Part shown: one piece after another, positions 17,075 to 25,444 of the stretch | Layout of the letters: each line of letters begins with the position of its first letter | Position numbering within the stretch: position 1 is the first letter of the stretch | Origin: Microbacterium invictum | Lineage (GTDB): Bacteria; Actinomycetota; Actinomycetes; Actinomycetales; Microbacteriaceae | Reading direction: 5' to 3' | Length of the DNA stretch: 64,000 nucleotides | Assembly (NCBI RefSeq): GCF_034421375.1 | Contig: NZ_CP139779.1 | Coordinates: 124,001-188,000, forward strand | Program-made: the position numbers and the translations under genes | Notes under the pieces: generated by a model | What the model was told of the DNA's origin: nothing | Databases searched by the model: none | What the model saw: only the letters and a program-made list of their open reading frames with translations

Positions 17075-17657
17075 CAACCGACGACGTCACCGCGAGATGG
17101 GCGACCACGGTCATCGAAGACATGGGGTTGATCTTCTCCGCTACCTCGCGCGCCGCGCCGCCCAAGAGGACGTTCCCGACCTGCTCAACGACACCCTCAG
17201 CGTCGTATGGGAGCGACGGGCCGACCTCCCGAGAACCTCGATCGACGCACGAATGTGGGCTTTCGGAGTCGCACGCAACACGCTCCGAAAACACAGACGC
17301 AACCACTCCAAGCGCACCCGGCTGACCGAAGCACTGCGTTCAGTCATCCGATCCGGCGGCCACACCAGCCCTCACCCACCCGACCCGGCGGATGCCGCAG
17401 AAGGGAGCGAGAGACACGCTGACGTCCGAGCAGCGCTCGAAACCCTTCGGGATAGCGATCGCGAGCTGATCACCCTCGTGCACTGGGACGACTTCACACT
17501 CGCGCAAGCCGCCGCTCTCATCGGCATGAACCCCTCCACCGCACGGACGAGATACGCACGCGCAAAAGAGCGCCTCTCCGCGCAGCTAGAGCACCACAGA
17601 CCCCACTCCCCACCCCACCCCAAGCCCTTTCTTGGCGATGCCCAAGCCCAACCCTGA
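17071..17657 (+). pseudogene. ECF-type sigma factor with a frameshift near the start
   Basis: The natural start is GTG 17071 (VTTDDVTARWATTVIED), coupled to the previous stop. The rest of the protein lies in another frame: GVDLLRYLARRAAQ, DLLNDTLSVVWERRADLP (sigma region 2), then VHWDDFTLAQAAALIGMNPSTARTRYARAKERL (region 4). Adding one G to the GGGG run at 17124-17127 restores one continuous protein of about 195 residues. This is either a true inactivating indel, a reversible G-tract change or a sequencing error. A GTG at 17055 keeps the second frame open but gives an unconvincing N-terminus. Confidence 0.75.
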
Positions 17658-17849
17658 GCGCCATCGAGCCTGCACCATCAGATCTGAGGGCGTCAGCGCC
17701 GTACGCTGACCGATCGGCGTACGGGACCGCCGCCGTCCGTCGCGCGACGCGCCCATCCGCGATGCAGATCGCCATGGGCAAAGGCATGGCTGCACCCGAC
17801 ACGACAATCGTCATGAGTCGAGGGTCGGGGCGCCGTGCGACGATTAGCC

Positions 17850-19874
17850 ATGTCCCAGATCAAGGTCACAGCCGGTCGCACGCTGCTTGAAGGGTACGTA
17901 AAGAGCCCTCCTGTGGGTATCTGTGAACTCGTCTGGAACGCGTTCGATGAAGACGCGAAGCTGGTGAGCGTCGAGGTCGAGTCCGGTCCGGTCGGAGGGA
18001 TCGAACTGATCCGTGTCCGGGACGATGGCAACGGTATGACGCGTGAGCGCGCGGAGCTGGCCTTCTCACGGGTTGGTGATAGCTGGAAGATGCCGGTAGG
18101 GACCACGAGCGCCGGCGGCCGTCCCGTTCACGGCAAGTTCGGGAGAGGGCGCTACTCCGCATTTTCGCTCGGGGCTGTCGTGCAGTGGACGTCCACGAGC
18201 GAAGCAGTGGAAGGCGGCGCGCTCGCGACGATTCAGGTGCGCGGCAGCTACTCGAGTCTGGACCAGTTCGAGATCGACGACGTTGCTGTTCCGGAGACGG
18301 AGTCCGGCACCCGAGTCGAGGCCGTCTCGATAACGCCCGAAGCTGCAAATGCCTTTGAAGAGCGGGAGCAGTTGCGACAACGACTTCTAACGGAATTCGC
18401 CTTGCATCTTGAGCGCCATGAGGACTTTTCGATCGAGTTCTTGGGCTCGCCGATCGATCCATCCACGGTGGTTCAATCCCGTACGCCGATTTCACTGACG
18501 CCCCTCGAGGGCGTCGAGGGCGAGGCCACGCTGACGGTGATCGAGTGGAAGCTCAGCAACGTTGAGCGCCGGCTATACCTATGCAATACGCGAGGCGTCG
18601 TCGTCGATCAGGTTTCCCCTAACATTCAGGCGGTCGGTGCGGAGTTCACGGCGTATGTCGAATGGGACGGATTTGCGCAAGACGAAGCATTCCAGCTGGC
18701 GGGGAACGATGCGACTCCTGCAGGGAAGGTCATCAATGCTGCCCGCACTGCGCTGAAAGATCACCTCGCGCAAGCCTCGCGGCGCCGCGAGGCTGAGACC
18801 GTCAAGCGTTGGAAGGCTGAAGGCGTCTACCCCTACAAGAAGGAGCCGGCCAACGATGTAGAGAAAGCCACTCGAGACACGTTCAATCTCGTCGCCATGG
18901 CCGCCTCACGAACGGTGGACGAGTCGAAGACAATCTCATCGAAAGCGTTGGCGCTGGGATTGCTCAAAGAGACTTTCGAGAACGACCCTGAGGCTTTGCT
19001 GCCGATCCTTCGGAAGTTTTCGCAGCTCCCAGCTGCTCGCATCGACGAGCTGCGTGAGATCCTCGAACACACGACACTTACTCAGTTGATCGCGATGGGT
19101 AAGGAGGTCGGCGATCGGATCGAGTTCGTTACTGGATTGAATGCTCTCCTGTTCGACCGTGCGACCAAGAAGCGTCTCCTCGAGCGTCGACAGCTACACC
19201 GGATTCTGGCTCACGAAACCTGGATTTTCGGCGAAGAGTGGTCCTTGACAGGGGATGATGAACGCCTGACTGAAGTGCTGAAAAAGTTCCTAGGCAAGCT
19301 CGGCGAGAATGTCGATCTGGTCGGCGGCAAGCCCGTCCTGCGGGAGGACGGCTCCGACGCTATCCCTGACTTGGTTCTAGGTCGGCGGCTCGAAACGCGC
19401 GCTAATCACTTCGCTCACCTCGTTGTAGAACTCAAACGGCCGCGTCACAAGCTCACCGATGAGGATGTCTCGCAACTGCGCAGCTACGCCAGTGCCATCA
19501 CAAATGATGAGAGGTTCGACCAGCCGAACACATCGTGGGAGTTCTGGCTCGTCGGGAACGAGACGACGAACGCCGTCGATGAGCAACGTGAGCAAGATCA
19601 TTTGCCATTCGGAGTCGTCCAGAGCAGCAAGAAGTATCGACTCATCGTCCGCACCTGGGCCGAAGTGCTAGGTGATGCCGAGCACCGGCTGAAATTCGTG
19701 CAGAACTCGCTTCAGTTCGAGTCAACTCGGGACACCGGGCTCGCATCGATGCGCGACAAGTATGCGGATTATCTTCCAAAGGAAGCGTTCGAGGAGCTCG
19801 AGAGTATGAACGACTTCCCGTCTGAGCCGGCCATCTTGATCGAAGCTGAAGCGGACGAGGCTGGGGCCGCGTAA
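17850..19874 (+). CDS. GHKL ATPase fused to a Shedu/DUF4263-like nuclease domain
   Basis: A 674-residue protein. Residues 1-200 are a GHKL (Hsp90/MutL/MORC-type) ATPase: N-box ELVWNAFDEDA (26-36), G1 box RDDGNGM (57-63) and G2-like loop GKFGRGRYSAFSLG (95-108). A middle region of about 240 residues is partly helical. Residues about 445-620 resemble a DUF4263/Shedu nuclease: ILAHETWIFG, P506-D507 in IPDLVLG, E527-L-K529 in VVELKRP and Q542 in DVSQLRSYASAI. ATP-driven dimerisation could gate DNA cleavage. It stands alone between regulatory and resistance-type genes, which suits a single-gene defence system. The start is ATG 17850; GTG 17835 is also in frame. Confidence 0.8.
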   Translation: MSQIKVTAGRTLLEGYVKSPPVGICELVWNAFDEDAKLVSVEVESGPVGGIELIRVRDDGNGMTRERAELAFSRVGDSWKMPVGTTSAGGRPVHGKFGRGRYSAFSLGAVVQWTSTSEAVEGGALATIQVRGSYSSLDQFEIDDVAVPETESGTRVEAVSITPEAANAFEEREQLRQRLLTEFALHLERHEDFSIEFLGSPIDPSTVVQSRTPISLTPLEGVEGEATLTVIEWKLSNVERRLYLCNTRGVVVDQVSPNIQAVGAEFTAYVEWDGFAQDEAFQLAGNDATPAGKVINAARTALKDHLAQASRRREAETVKRWKAEGVYPYKKEPANDVEKATRDTFNLVAMAASRTVDESKTISSKALALGLLKETFENDPEALLPILRKFSQLPAARIDELREILEHTTLTQLIAMGKEVGDRIEFVTGLNALLFDRATKKRLLERRQLHRILAHETWIFGEEWSLTGDDERLTEVLKKFLGKLGENVDLVGGKPVLREDGSDAIPDLVLGRRLETRANHFAHLVVELKRPRHKLTDEDVSQLRSYASAITNDERFDQPNTSWEFWLVGNETTNAVDEQREQDHLPFGVVQSSKKYRLIVRTWAEVLGDAEHRLKFVQNSLQFESTRDTGLASMRDKYADYLPKEAFEELESMNDFPSEPAILIEAEADEAGAA

Positions 19875-19954
19875 GGACCCCGTTACGCACCGTCCTTTAC
19901 GGGGGTTTGGCGCCAACAGGCGGTCGAGGGACTGGATGAGGGAAGACTGGGGCG

Positions 19955-20713
19955 GTGGAGAATCTGAGTGCGGACGTGACTCGGCCGGCGGAGGCCGTGC
20001 GGACTGCGTTGCGCGAGAATCTGGTGGGTCTTTATCTGTATGGGTCTGCCGTCGCCGGTGGTCTCCGACCAGACAGCGACGTCGACCTCCTCGCGGTGAC
20101 GAGTGGCCGGCTGCAACACGGTGAGCGTGCTCGGCTCATCGCGGTTCTGCTACATGTGTCCGGTCGGCGTGCGTACGACGGTCCCGCCCGTCCCGTCGAG
20201 CTGACGGTGATGCTGGCTGAGGATCTTGATCCGTGGCGGCCGGTCGTTCAGTTGCAGTACGGCGAGTGGCTTCGTGAGGACGCGATCGCTGACCGTCTGC
20301 CTGGACCGCACGTTGATCCGGATGCGACGCTGCTGCTCGCGATGGCACGCGACACGGGCATGTCGTTGTTCGGGCCCAGTGCTCAGGAGCTTCTGCCGGA
20401 TATCCCCCACGGGGCGGTGCGCTCAGCAATCGTTCAGTCGCTGCCATCTCTGATGGAGGACCTTGATGGCGACGAACGCAACGTGGTGCTGACGCTCGCC
20501 CGCATGCAGGCAACGCTGGACACTGGGCGATTCCTGCCGAAAGACGCCGCCGCCGAGGAGCTCGCCCTCACCGCGCCGAGGGATCAGGCGGACATGCTCA
20601 GAACCGCCGCCGCGGCCTACCGCGGCGAAATGGTCGATGACTGGGGTCAGCTGGCACCGGCGATGAAAGACTTCGTAGCTCGCGTGTCCGCCTCGATCAA
20701 CGCAGCGAGCTGA
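19955..20713 (+). CDS. Aminoglycoside nucleotidyltransferase-like protein (AadA/ANT family)
   Basis: A 252-residue nucleotidyltransferase. The polymerase-beta-type motif LYLYGSAVAGGLRPDSDVDLL (residues about 27-47) gives GS and DxD metal ligands, followed by the DUF4111-like helical C-terminal domain with PRDQADMLRTAAAAYRGE. The family adenylylates spectinomycin or streptomycin; activity on any drug here is untested. GTG 19955 is chosen for length. A 126-bp stretch of this gene (20111-20236) is repeated downstream at 21816-21941. Confidence 0.85.
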   Translation: MENLSADVTRPAEAVRTALRENLVGLYLYGSAVAGGLRPDSDVDLLAVTSGRLQHGERARLIAVLLHVSGRRAYDGPARPVELTVMLAEDLDPWRPVVQLQYGEWLREDAIADRLPGPHVDPDATLLLAMARDTGMSLFGPSAQELLPDIPHGAVRSAIVQSLPSLMEDLDGDERNVVLTLARMQATLDTGRFLPKDAAAEELALTAPRDQADMLRTAAAAYRGEMVDDWGQLAPAMKDFVARVSASINAAS

Positions 20714-20945
20714 GCTGCACCACACGTGGTCGCTGGAGGATCCCTATGCGCGATCCTTGTGCGGACGCGGCTAGCCGGCTGGGTGTTGCCTGGCCAGGAC
20801 GTTGCTGACGCCGCCCCATCTAGGGTTCCGCTTCTCTCTGCTGCTTCGGGCTGATCTGGTGAGGGATACGACTTTTCAGAGCATGGAACATCGGGCCTAA
20901 GTCCTTTTGCTCTCGTAGCGTCGGTTCTGAAAAGGAAGGTGAGTA

Positions 20946-21815
20946 ATGGAGCGACTCAATAGGGCGATGGCGCTGGTTGAGCAGCAGCTGGAAGGCGAGG
21001 TCGACGTGCGTCGCGCGAGTCAGATCGCGTTGATGTCTGAGCATCACTTCCGCAGGATGTTCTCGGCCTTGGCGGGGATGTCGCTATCGGAGTACCTGCG
21101 CCGCCGTCGGATGACGATTGCCGCGGCGTCGGTCGTGTCGGGCGCCGAGGCGCTCCAGGACGTGGCTGTCCGAATTGGGTACGGGTCCGCCGATGCGTTC
21201 TCGTGAGCGTTCAAATCCGTTCACGGGGTCGGCCCCGAGGGCGCGCGTCGCCCCGGTGTTGTTCTGCGGTCCCAGCCGAAGCTCACCTTCACCGTCACGA
21301 TTGAAGGGAGTACGACCATGGATTACCGGATTGTCGAGAAGGGGGCGTTCACGCTCGTGGGTCTGAGGACCCGAATCCCGCTCATCTACGAGGGCGTGAA
21401 CCCCACCGCTGCGGCGTTTGTGGAACAGATCGGCGAAGAGCAGTGGACACAGATAGCCGACCTCTCCGACCAGGAGCCCCATGGGGTCCTCAGTGTGCAC
21501 GACGCTATCTCGCCGTCGCGGGATGAGGGGACTGAACTCGATTACTACGTCGCCGCTGCGACGACCGAGGCTGTCCCGGCTGATTTCGAAGCTCTCGAGG
21601 TGCGGGAGTCAACCTGGCTCGTGTTGGAATCGAGCGGAGAGTTTCCGGCGGCGCTACAGGAGCTGTGGCCGAAAGCGTTCCGGGAGTGGTTCCCGGCAAA
21701 TCCGTACCAGAGCATCCCCGGGCCCGAGATGGTTCTCACGGAGTACACCGATGACGAGCAGACTTCTGGCCGGTACGAGCTGTGGATCCCCGTCGAGAAG
21801 CGGGAGAACGCCTAG
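20946..21815 (+). pseudogene. AraC-GyrI effector-binding regulator interrupted by an in-frame TGA
   Basis: A single open design runs through 290 codons. ATG 20946 begins two AraC HTH motifs (VDVRRASQIALMSEHHFRRMF, ALQDVAVRIGYGSADAFS). A TGA at 21204-21206 falls where AraC proteins have Arg (SADAFS-R-AFKSVHG). The same frame then continues as AFKSVHGVGPEGARRPG, followed by a GyrI-like domain (MDYRIVEKGAFTLVGLRTRIPL...ELWIPVEKR). CGA to TGA is a one-base change. ATG 21318 with GAAGGGAG before it could still make the 165-residue GyrI domain alone. The regulator as a whole is expected to be non-functional. Confidence 0.85.
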
Positions 21816-21941
21816 CTGCTCGACGGGCAGCGTGCCCGGGTCATCGCGGCTCTGCTACAGGTGTCCGGTCGACGTGCATACGACGGTGCCGCCCGTCCCG
21901 TCGAGCTGACGGTGATGCTGGCTGAGGATCTTGATCCGTGG
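21816..21941 (+). pseudogene. Duplicated fragment of the aminoglycoside nucleotidyltransferase gene
   Basis: These 126 bases match 20111-20236 at an offset of 1705. The final 69 bases differ at only two positions, while the first part differs more. They encode the middle of the nucleotidyltransferase (QVSGRRAYDGAARPVELTVM, then LAEDLDPW), beginning right after the GyrI stop and ending abruptly at the Trp codon. No start or flanking domain is present. Confidence 0.85.
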
Positions 21942-21961
21942 ACGTCGCAGAGCTACAGGGG

Positions 21962-22080
21962 CACCCTTCGCCGGCGGCCCTATTCACCGGGACGGTTTCG
22001 ATGTTCACCGCCGCAGGCTTTCACGAGGTCGGACGCACATGTCCGAGCGGTCCAGTGATGCGCATCGTGCCTCACTGGAG
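21962..22080 (+). pseudogene. C-terminal fragment of a GNAT acetyltransferase
   Basis: The frame gives HPSPAALFTGTVSMFTAAGF followed by HEVGRTCPSGPVMRI, which is the common end of GNAT proteins (an F-T-G-T-V-S-M-F-x-x-A-G-F block followed by a basic tail). The acetyl-CoA-binding part is missing. It abuts the duplicated nucleotidyltransferase fragment, so two gene remnants are joined near 21941-21962. Confidence 0.6.
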
Positions 22081-22130
22081 GACCGGTCCGCGCGCGAACA
22101 GTACGAAGAGCTGGCCGGGACGAGGGGCCG

Positions 22131-22349
22131 CTACCGCTCGCGACCTCTGCGCGGACCGGCTTTCGATTTGAGACGGCTCGCCACCACGACCAAGATCAAT
22201 CCGGCAGCGCACAATGCGAGATTTGCTCCAAAGTATGCGGCGCCCTCGGCTCCGCCTTCCCGCACAGCAGACCAGGACGTGATCGTGCCGACGGCGGCAA
22301 GGGCTAAAGCGACGACCCCGAACAGCGCCAGCCATTGCGATCGACTCAC
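22131..22349 (-). CDS. Small two-helix membrane protein
   Basis: A 72-residue protein from GTG 22349: VSRSQWLALFGVVALALAAVG forms helix one, a short polar loop follows, and FGANLALCAAGLILVVVASRL forms helix two before a basic tail. No family is recognised. The start is preceded by an eight-G run that could act as a ribosome site. It lies among degraded genes and could itself be a remnant. Confidence 0.5.
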   Translation of the reverse strand: MSRSQWLALFGVVALALAAVGTITSWSAVREGGAEGAAYFGANLALCAAGLILVVVASRLKSKAGPRRGRER

Positions 22350-22501
22350 CTTTACCCCCCCCGTCTCTTCGAGTCTCTCGAAACGACGCCGCCATGTCGA
22401 GGCGATCCCGGCTCCGGAAGGCCCGCTCGACCACCGATGATAGGGCGGGCACTCCTCATGGAAGATGGGGGTGTGAGCGGAAGTGTCGGGCGACAGTGGA
22501 A

Positions 22502-22828
22502 TCACAACATCCACTTCCACCGCACGGTGCTGAACGCGCTCCCCGACGGCGCATCAACCGCATTGGACGCGACATCGCGGACAGCGGCCTCGAAGGAGTA
22601 ATCCGTCGAAGCCCTGGATTTGCGCCCCCGAGCCCGCTCGTCGTAGGTGATGTGCCTCCACTGCGGCCCGAGCTCGGCGATCACCCGCCGCCACTAGCCT
22701 TGGGTCGCGAACTGCCCGTTCAGGTAGATCACCGCGCAACCGGAGCCTCCCGAATCGGTGACAGCCAGGGCCGTGTCATCCACCGGCACCATTCCTGCCC
22801 AGGCGAATATGGAGGTCGTGCGGGCCAT
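22502..22828 (-). pseudogene. Alpha/beta hydrolase, 5' part with internal TAG
   Basis: From ATG 22828 the minus strand encodes an alpha/beta hydrolase N-terminus (MARTTSIFAWAGMVPVDDTA...VIYLNGQFATQG). Codon 45 is TAG (22696-22694) at a position that is normally Tyr (QG-Y-WRRVIAEL). The frame continues as WRRVIAELGPQWRHITYDERARG and on to ASTDYSFEAAVRDV before losing similarity near 22580 and stopping at 22502. Both the nonsense codon and the missing two thirds, including the nucleophile elbow, show a dead gene. Confidence 0.8.
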
Positions 22829-23080
22829 GGCGTCTCCCTTCGCCTTCCATGCGTGAATCCAGCGTGCAGGGCTGACCTTGCGTCAGGGTCAACCCTCGCT
22901 ACCTGAGGGCTCCAAGAGACGGCCAGCCACTTCATCCGTGTCGACGGGTGTCTTCCTCCGCGATGCAACCGACAGAAGAACCGCTCGCCCGCATCGATCC
23001 CTAGTCGTGCGACGGGCGTTTAGAGTCGCTCGCGAGCGTCTGTGATGGGGGTTTCGTTGGCTGGAAGCTCCGGGTTCGCG

Positions 23081-23449
23081 TCAGCTCTTGTCGTGGAGTG
23101 TGATCTGATAACCGTCGGGGTCAGCAAAAGTGAATGTGCGACCGAACGGACCGTCAAATGGCGCGGTAGTGATGGTGTGGCCATCGGCCAGGAGTGCGTT
23201 GTGGATGTTCTGGACCTCGCTCGCTTGCAACCAGAGAGCGATACCGATCCCTGGCTGAGCGGCGGCAGCCAGGTCGGTTCCGGGGATGATGTCGCGGAGC
23301 GCGAACGTGATCGGCTTGGTGTCGAAGACGACTGCATGCGGCGGGCCGGCCGGCGAGCGGACCAGACCTAGGTACGTCTCGTAGAAAACTTCCGAGGCAG
23401 CCAGGTCGCGCACTTGAAGGGAGATGAAATCGGGGCCGATGGCAGGCAT
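23081..23449 (-). CDS. VOC family protein
   Basis: A 122-residue VOC (glyoxalase/bleomycin-resistance) protein with the full paired betaalphabetabetabeta pattern: FISLQVRDLAASEVFYETYLGL, HAVVFDTKPITFALRD, GIALWLQASEVQNIHNAL and RTFTFADPDGYQITLHD. Its start at 23449 diverges from a MarR gene, and the 60-bp gap holds two perfect palindromes. It is probably induced when the MarR repressor binds its ligand. It could sequester or modify that ligand. Confidence 0.88.
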   Translation of the reverse strand: MPAIGPDFISLQVRDLAASEVFYETYLGLVRSPAGPPHAVVFDTKPITFALRDIIPGTDLAAAAQPGIGIALWLQASEVQNIHNALLADGHTITTAPFDGPFGRTFTFADPDGYQITLHDKS

Positions 23450-23468
23450 GGTTTCTCCTTAGGACTGA

Positions 23469-23484
23469 TGTCAGTTGGCTGACA
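23469..23484. promoter_or_regulatory. MarR operator, copy 1
   Basis: TGTCAGTTGGCTGACA is a perfect 6-bp inverted repeat with a 4-bp spacer. It lies 19 bp from the VOC start. It is the same as copy 2 except for the spacer, and the two centres are 25 bp apart. Confidence 0.8.
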
Positions 23485-23493
23485 TTGAGCGTA

Positions 23494-23509
23494 TGTCAGA
23501 ATGCTGACA
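23494..23509. promoter_or_regulatory. MarR operator, copy 2, overlapping the marR start
   Basis: TGTCAGAATGCTGACA is a perfect 6-bp inverted repeat with a 4-bp spacer. Its last A is the first base of the marR ATG at 23509. Binding here would block transcription or translation of the regulator, which implies autorepression. Confidence 0.8.
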
Positions 23510-23949
23510 TGAGTCAAGGCGGGATCGATCTACAAACGTCGCTGGGCTACCTCCTCAAAGAGGCGGCCACCGCGCTACGGACCGCGATGGGGGAGGTGCT
23601 GCGGCCGCTCGGCATGACGGTGACGCACTACTCCTGCCTTGAGTTGTTGGCCCAGCGCCCGGGGCTGTCAAACTCCGAGCTCGCGCGAGGCGCATTCGTG
23701 ACGAGGCAGTCGATGAATGTGCTGCTCCAGACCTTGGAGCAGAAGGGCGACGTGACCCGACCCGCGCAAGCCCCGATCGGTCGAGCTCTTCCCACCCGAC
23801 TCACAACACAGGGCCGGCAAAACCTTGAGCGGGCGTCCGCAGCGGTCCGCGCCGTCGAAGTTCGCATGCTGTCCGGAATGACAGCAGATGATCAATCGGC
23901 GGCGTTCACGTCGCTGCGGAGCATGATCGATTCTCTACGCAACGACTGA
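23509..23949 (+). CDS. MarR family transcriptional regulator
   Basis: A 146-residue winged-helix MarR protein: LGYLLKEAATALRTAMGEVLRPLGMTVTHYSCLELLAQRPGLSNSELARGAFVTRQSMNVLLQTLEQKG carries the HTH, and the wing includes ALPTRLTTQG. It would repress itself and the divergent VOC gene through the two TGTCAG-N4-CTGACA sites. The start ATG 23509 sits inside the second operator, so the transcript is nearly leaderless. GTG 23485 would place the operator inside the gene and is less likely. Confidence 0.9.
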   Translation: MSQGGIDLQTSLGYLLKEAATALRTAMGEVLRPLGMTVTHYSCLELLAQRPGLSNSELARGAFVTRQSMNVLLQTLEQKGDVTRPAQAPIGRALPTRLTTQGRQNLERASAAVRAVEVRMLSGMTADDQSAAFTSLRSMIDSLRND

Positions 23950-24201
23950 CCGAGATTTGGATGGGCTCCACTAGGCGATCTCTCGGAGCGGGATCCACTC
24001 AACACTGCGTCGCTGACGAGATCCGGCGCATCTCCCACGGCGCGATGCTACAGGCGGTCGACGTCGCGGTGAAGAAGTCTCATACAGCCCCTCGGCGAGC
24101 GACGTGCACGTCGGACACCTGACGCTCGGCAAGTCTGCCCTCCGACACGGTCGCCTCCGGGAGGCGTTGACGGGATCCCGCGACTTAGCAAGGATCGCGG
24201 C

Positions 24202-24715
24202 ATGGTCCTGTTCTTCCTTCACGGCGCCGGCGGACACGACGAAGACCGAACGCTGGCCGACGCAATCGCCGCCGAGCTCGGGCTGCCGCTGGAGTACCCT
24301 CATCTTCCCGAGGACGACATGTCTGTCGAGCATCAGGCGCTTCGTGCGGGCAGCCCTCGAAGCCGTCGCTCCCGATGACTTCGTCGTCGCCCACTCGTTC
24401 GGGGCCACGATGCTGCTGCAGATACTCGCCGAAGGTGTGCGCGTCGCGCCCCGGTGGGTCACGTTGCTCGCCATGCCCGACTGGAGCCCAGAAGGCTGGA
24501 ACGTCGCGGACTACGCATTCACGGGGCCCGAGCCTACACAGAACATCTCGCTCCACCACTGTCGGGACGATGAGGTCGTGGAGTTCGCCCACCTCGCCCT
24601 CAACGCCAGAAGACTCCCCCGCGCTGCGCGGCACGCGCACGACTCCGGCGGTCACCAATTCACCGGGCTTGCTCCCGAGATCGCCCACGACCTTATGGGC
24701 GTCCCGCCCCGCTGA
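24202..24715 (+). pseudogene. RBBP9/YdeN-like serine hydrolase with a frameshift
   Basis: ATG 24202 starts MVLFFLHGAGGHDEDRTLADAIAAEL through LPEDDMSVEHQA, a typical small alpha/beta hydrolase N-terminus. Near 24330-24350 the similarity moves to the next frame: RAALEAVAPDDFVVAHSFGA, with the nucleophile in HSFGA, then LLAMPDWSPEGWNVADYAF and the late DSGGHQF. A few residues are also missing at the junction, so a small non-triplet deletion is likely. Neither half alone contains the full catalytic triad in one frame with a start. Confidence 0.75.
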
Positions 24716-24889
24716 GCGACGCGACTCGACCAACAGAGCCCGAGGAGGAGGCGGAAGCCCTCCGAGTCGAGCTCCAGCCCGCACCTCGTACGCGCAGCGA
24801 CCGAACAGGGATCAGCGTGCGCTCCTCCCGGTGCGCACGATGCGGGCGGTGACTGTGGCGTGTGGGTGTTTTCGTGTCAGAGTGCGGGG

Positions 24890-25420
24890 GTGGGCAAGCG
24901 GAATGTGCTCGTCGAAGGCGGGTCAGGGACAGGGAAGACCGGGGTGTGCGATGAACTGAGTCGGCGCGGGTTCGATGTGGTTCATGGTGATCGTGTGTTG
25001 GCGTACCAGGGTGACCCGATAACGGGTGCTCCGGTGAGCAGGGTGACGGGGCTCGCGGTTCACGCTCATCATCTCTGGCGGGCAGATCAGGTCCGTGCGC
25101 TGGCCGATGACAGTCGGGCGCCAGTGACCTTCTTCTGCGGCGGCTCGCGGAACGTGGACGAATTCATCGACGTCTTCGATGCTGTGTTCGTGCTGGACGT
25201 GGACCTCCCGACGCTGCGTCGCCGGCTGGATTCCCGTCCCGCAGATGAGTGTGGTGGCGCGGGTCGGGTCGAGGAGCGCGAGCTGATCGAACGACTTCAT
25301 CTTTCAGGGAACGACGTCCCCTCTGAAGGCGTGCACATCGATGCGACCGCGCCACTTCGCGAGGTCGTCGATGAGATTCTGCACCTGTGCGGCCTTGGCT
25401 TTGAAGCATCCCGCGACTGA
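24890..25420 (+). CDS. P-loop nucleotide kinase-like protein
   Basis: A 176-residue protein starting GKRNVLVEGGSGTGKTGVCDEL, with a clear Walker A (GGSGTGKT). Further features are a DVVHGDRVLAYQGD segment, a Walker-B-like strand VTFFCGGSRN and a lid-like RRRLDSRPADECGG region. It resembles small shikimate/gluconate-kinase-type or resistance kinases, but no specific substrate motif is seen. GTG 24890 gives the shortest sensible N-terminus; GTG 24860 is possible. Confidence 0.75.
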   Translation: MGKRNVLVEGGSGTGKTGVCDELSRRGFDVVHGDRVLAYQGDPITGAPVSRVTGLAVHAHHLWRADQVRALADDSRAPVTFFCGGSRNVDEFIDVFDAVFVLDVDLPTLRRRLDSRPADECGGAGRVEERELIERLHLSGNDVPSEGVHIDATAPLREVVDEILHLCGLGFEASRD

Positions 25421-25444
25421 CAAACGAGCCGTCCGTGTAAGGTC

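Noticed and set aside
17120..17135. Programmed ribosomal frameshifting in the sigma gene
   Set aside because: There is no slippery heptamer with a following pseudoknot; a missing G in the GGGG run is a simpler explanation.
21204..21206. TGA read as selenocysteine
   Set aside because: The position is Arg in AraC proteins, no SECIS-like hairpin was seen, and a CGA to TGA change explains it simply.
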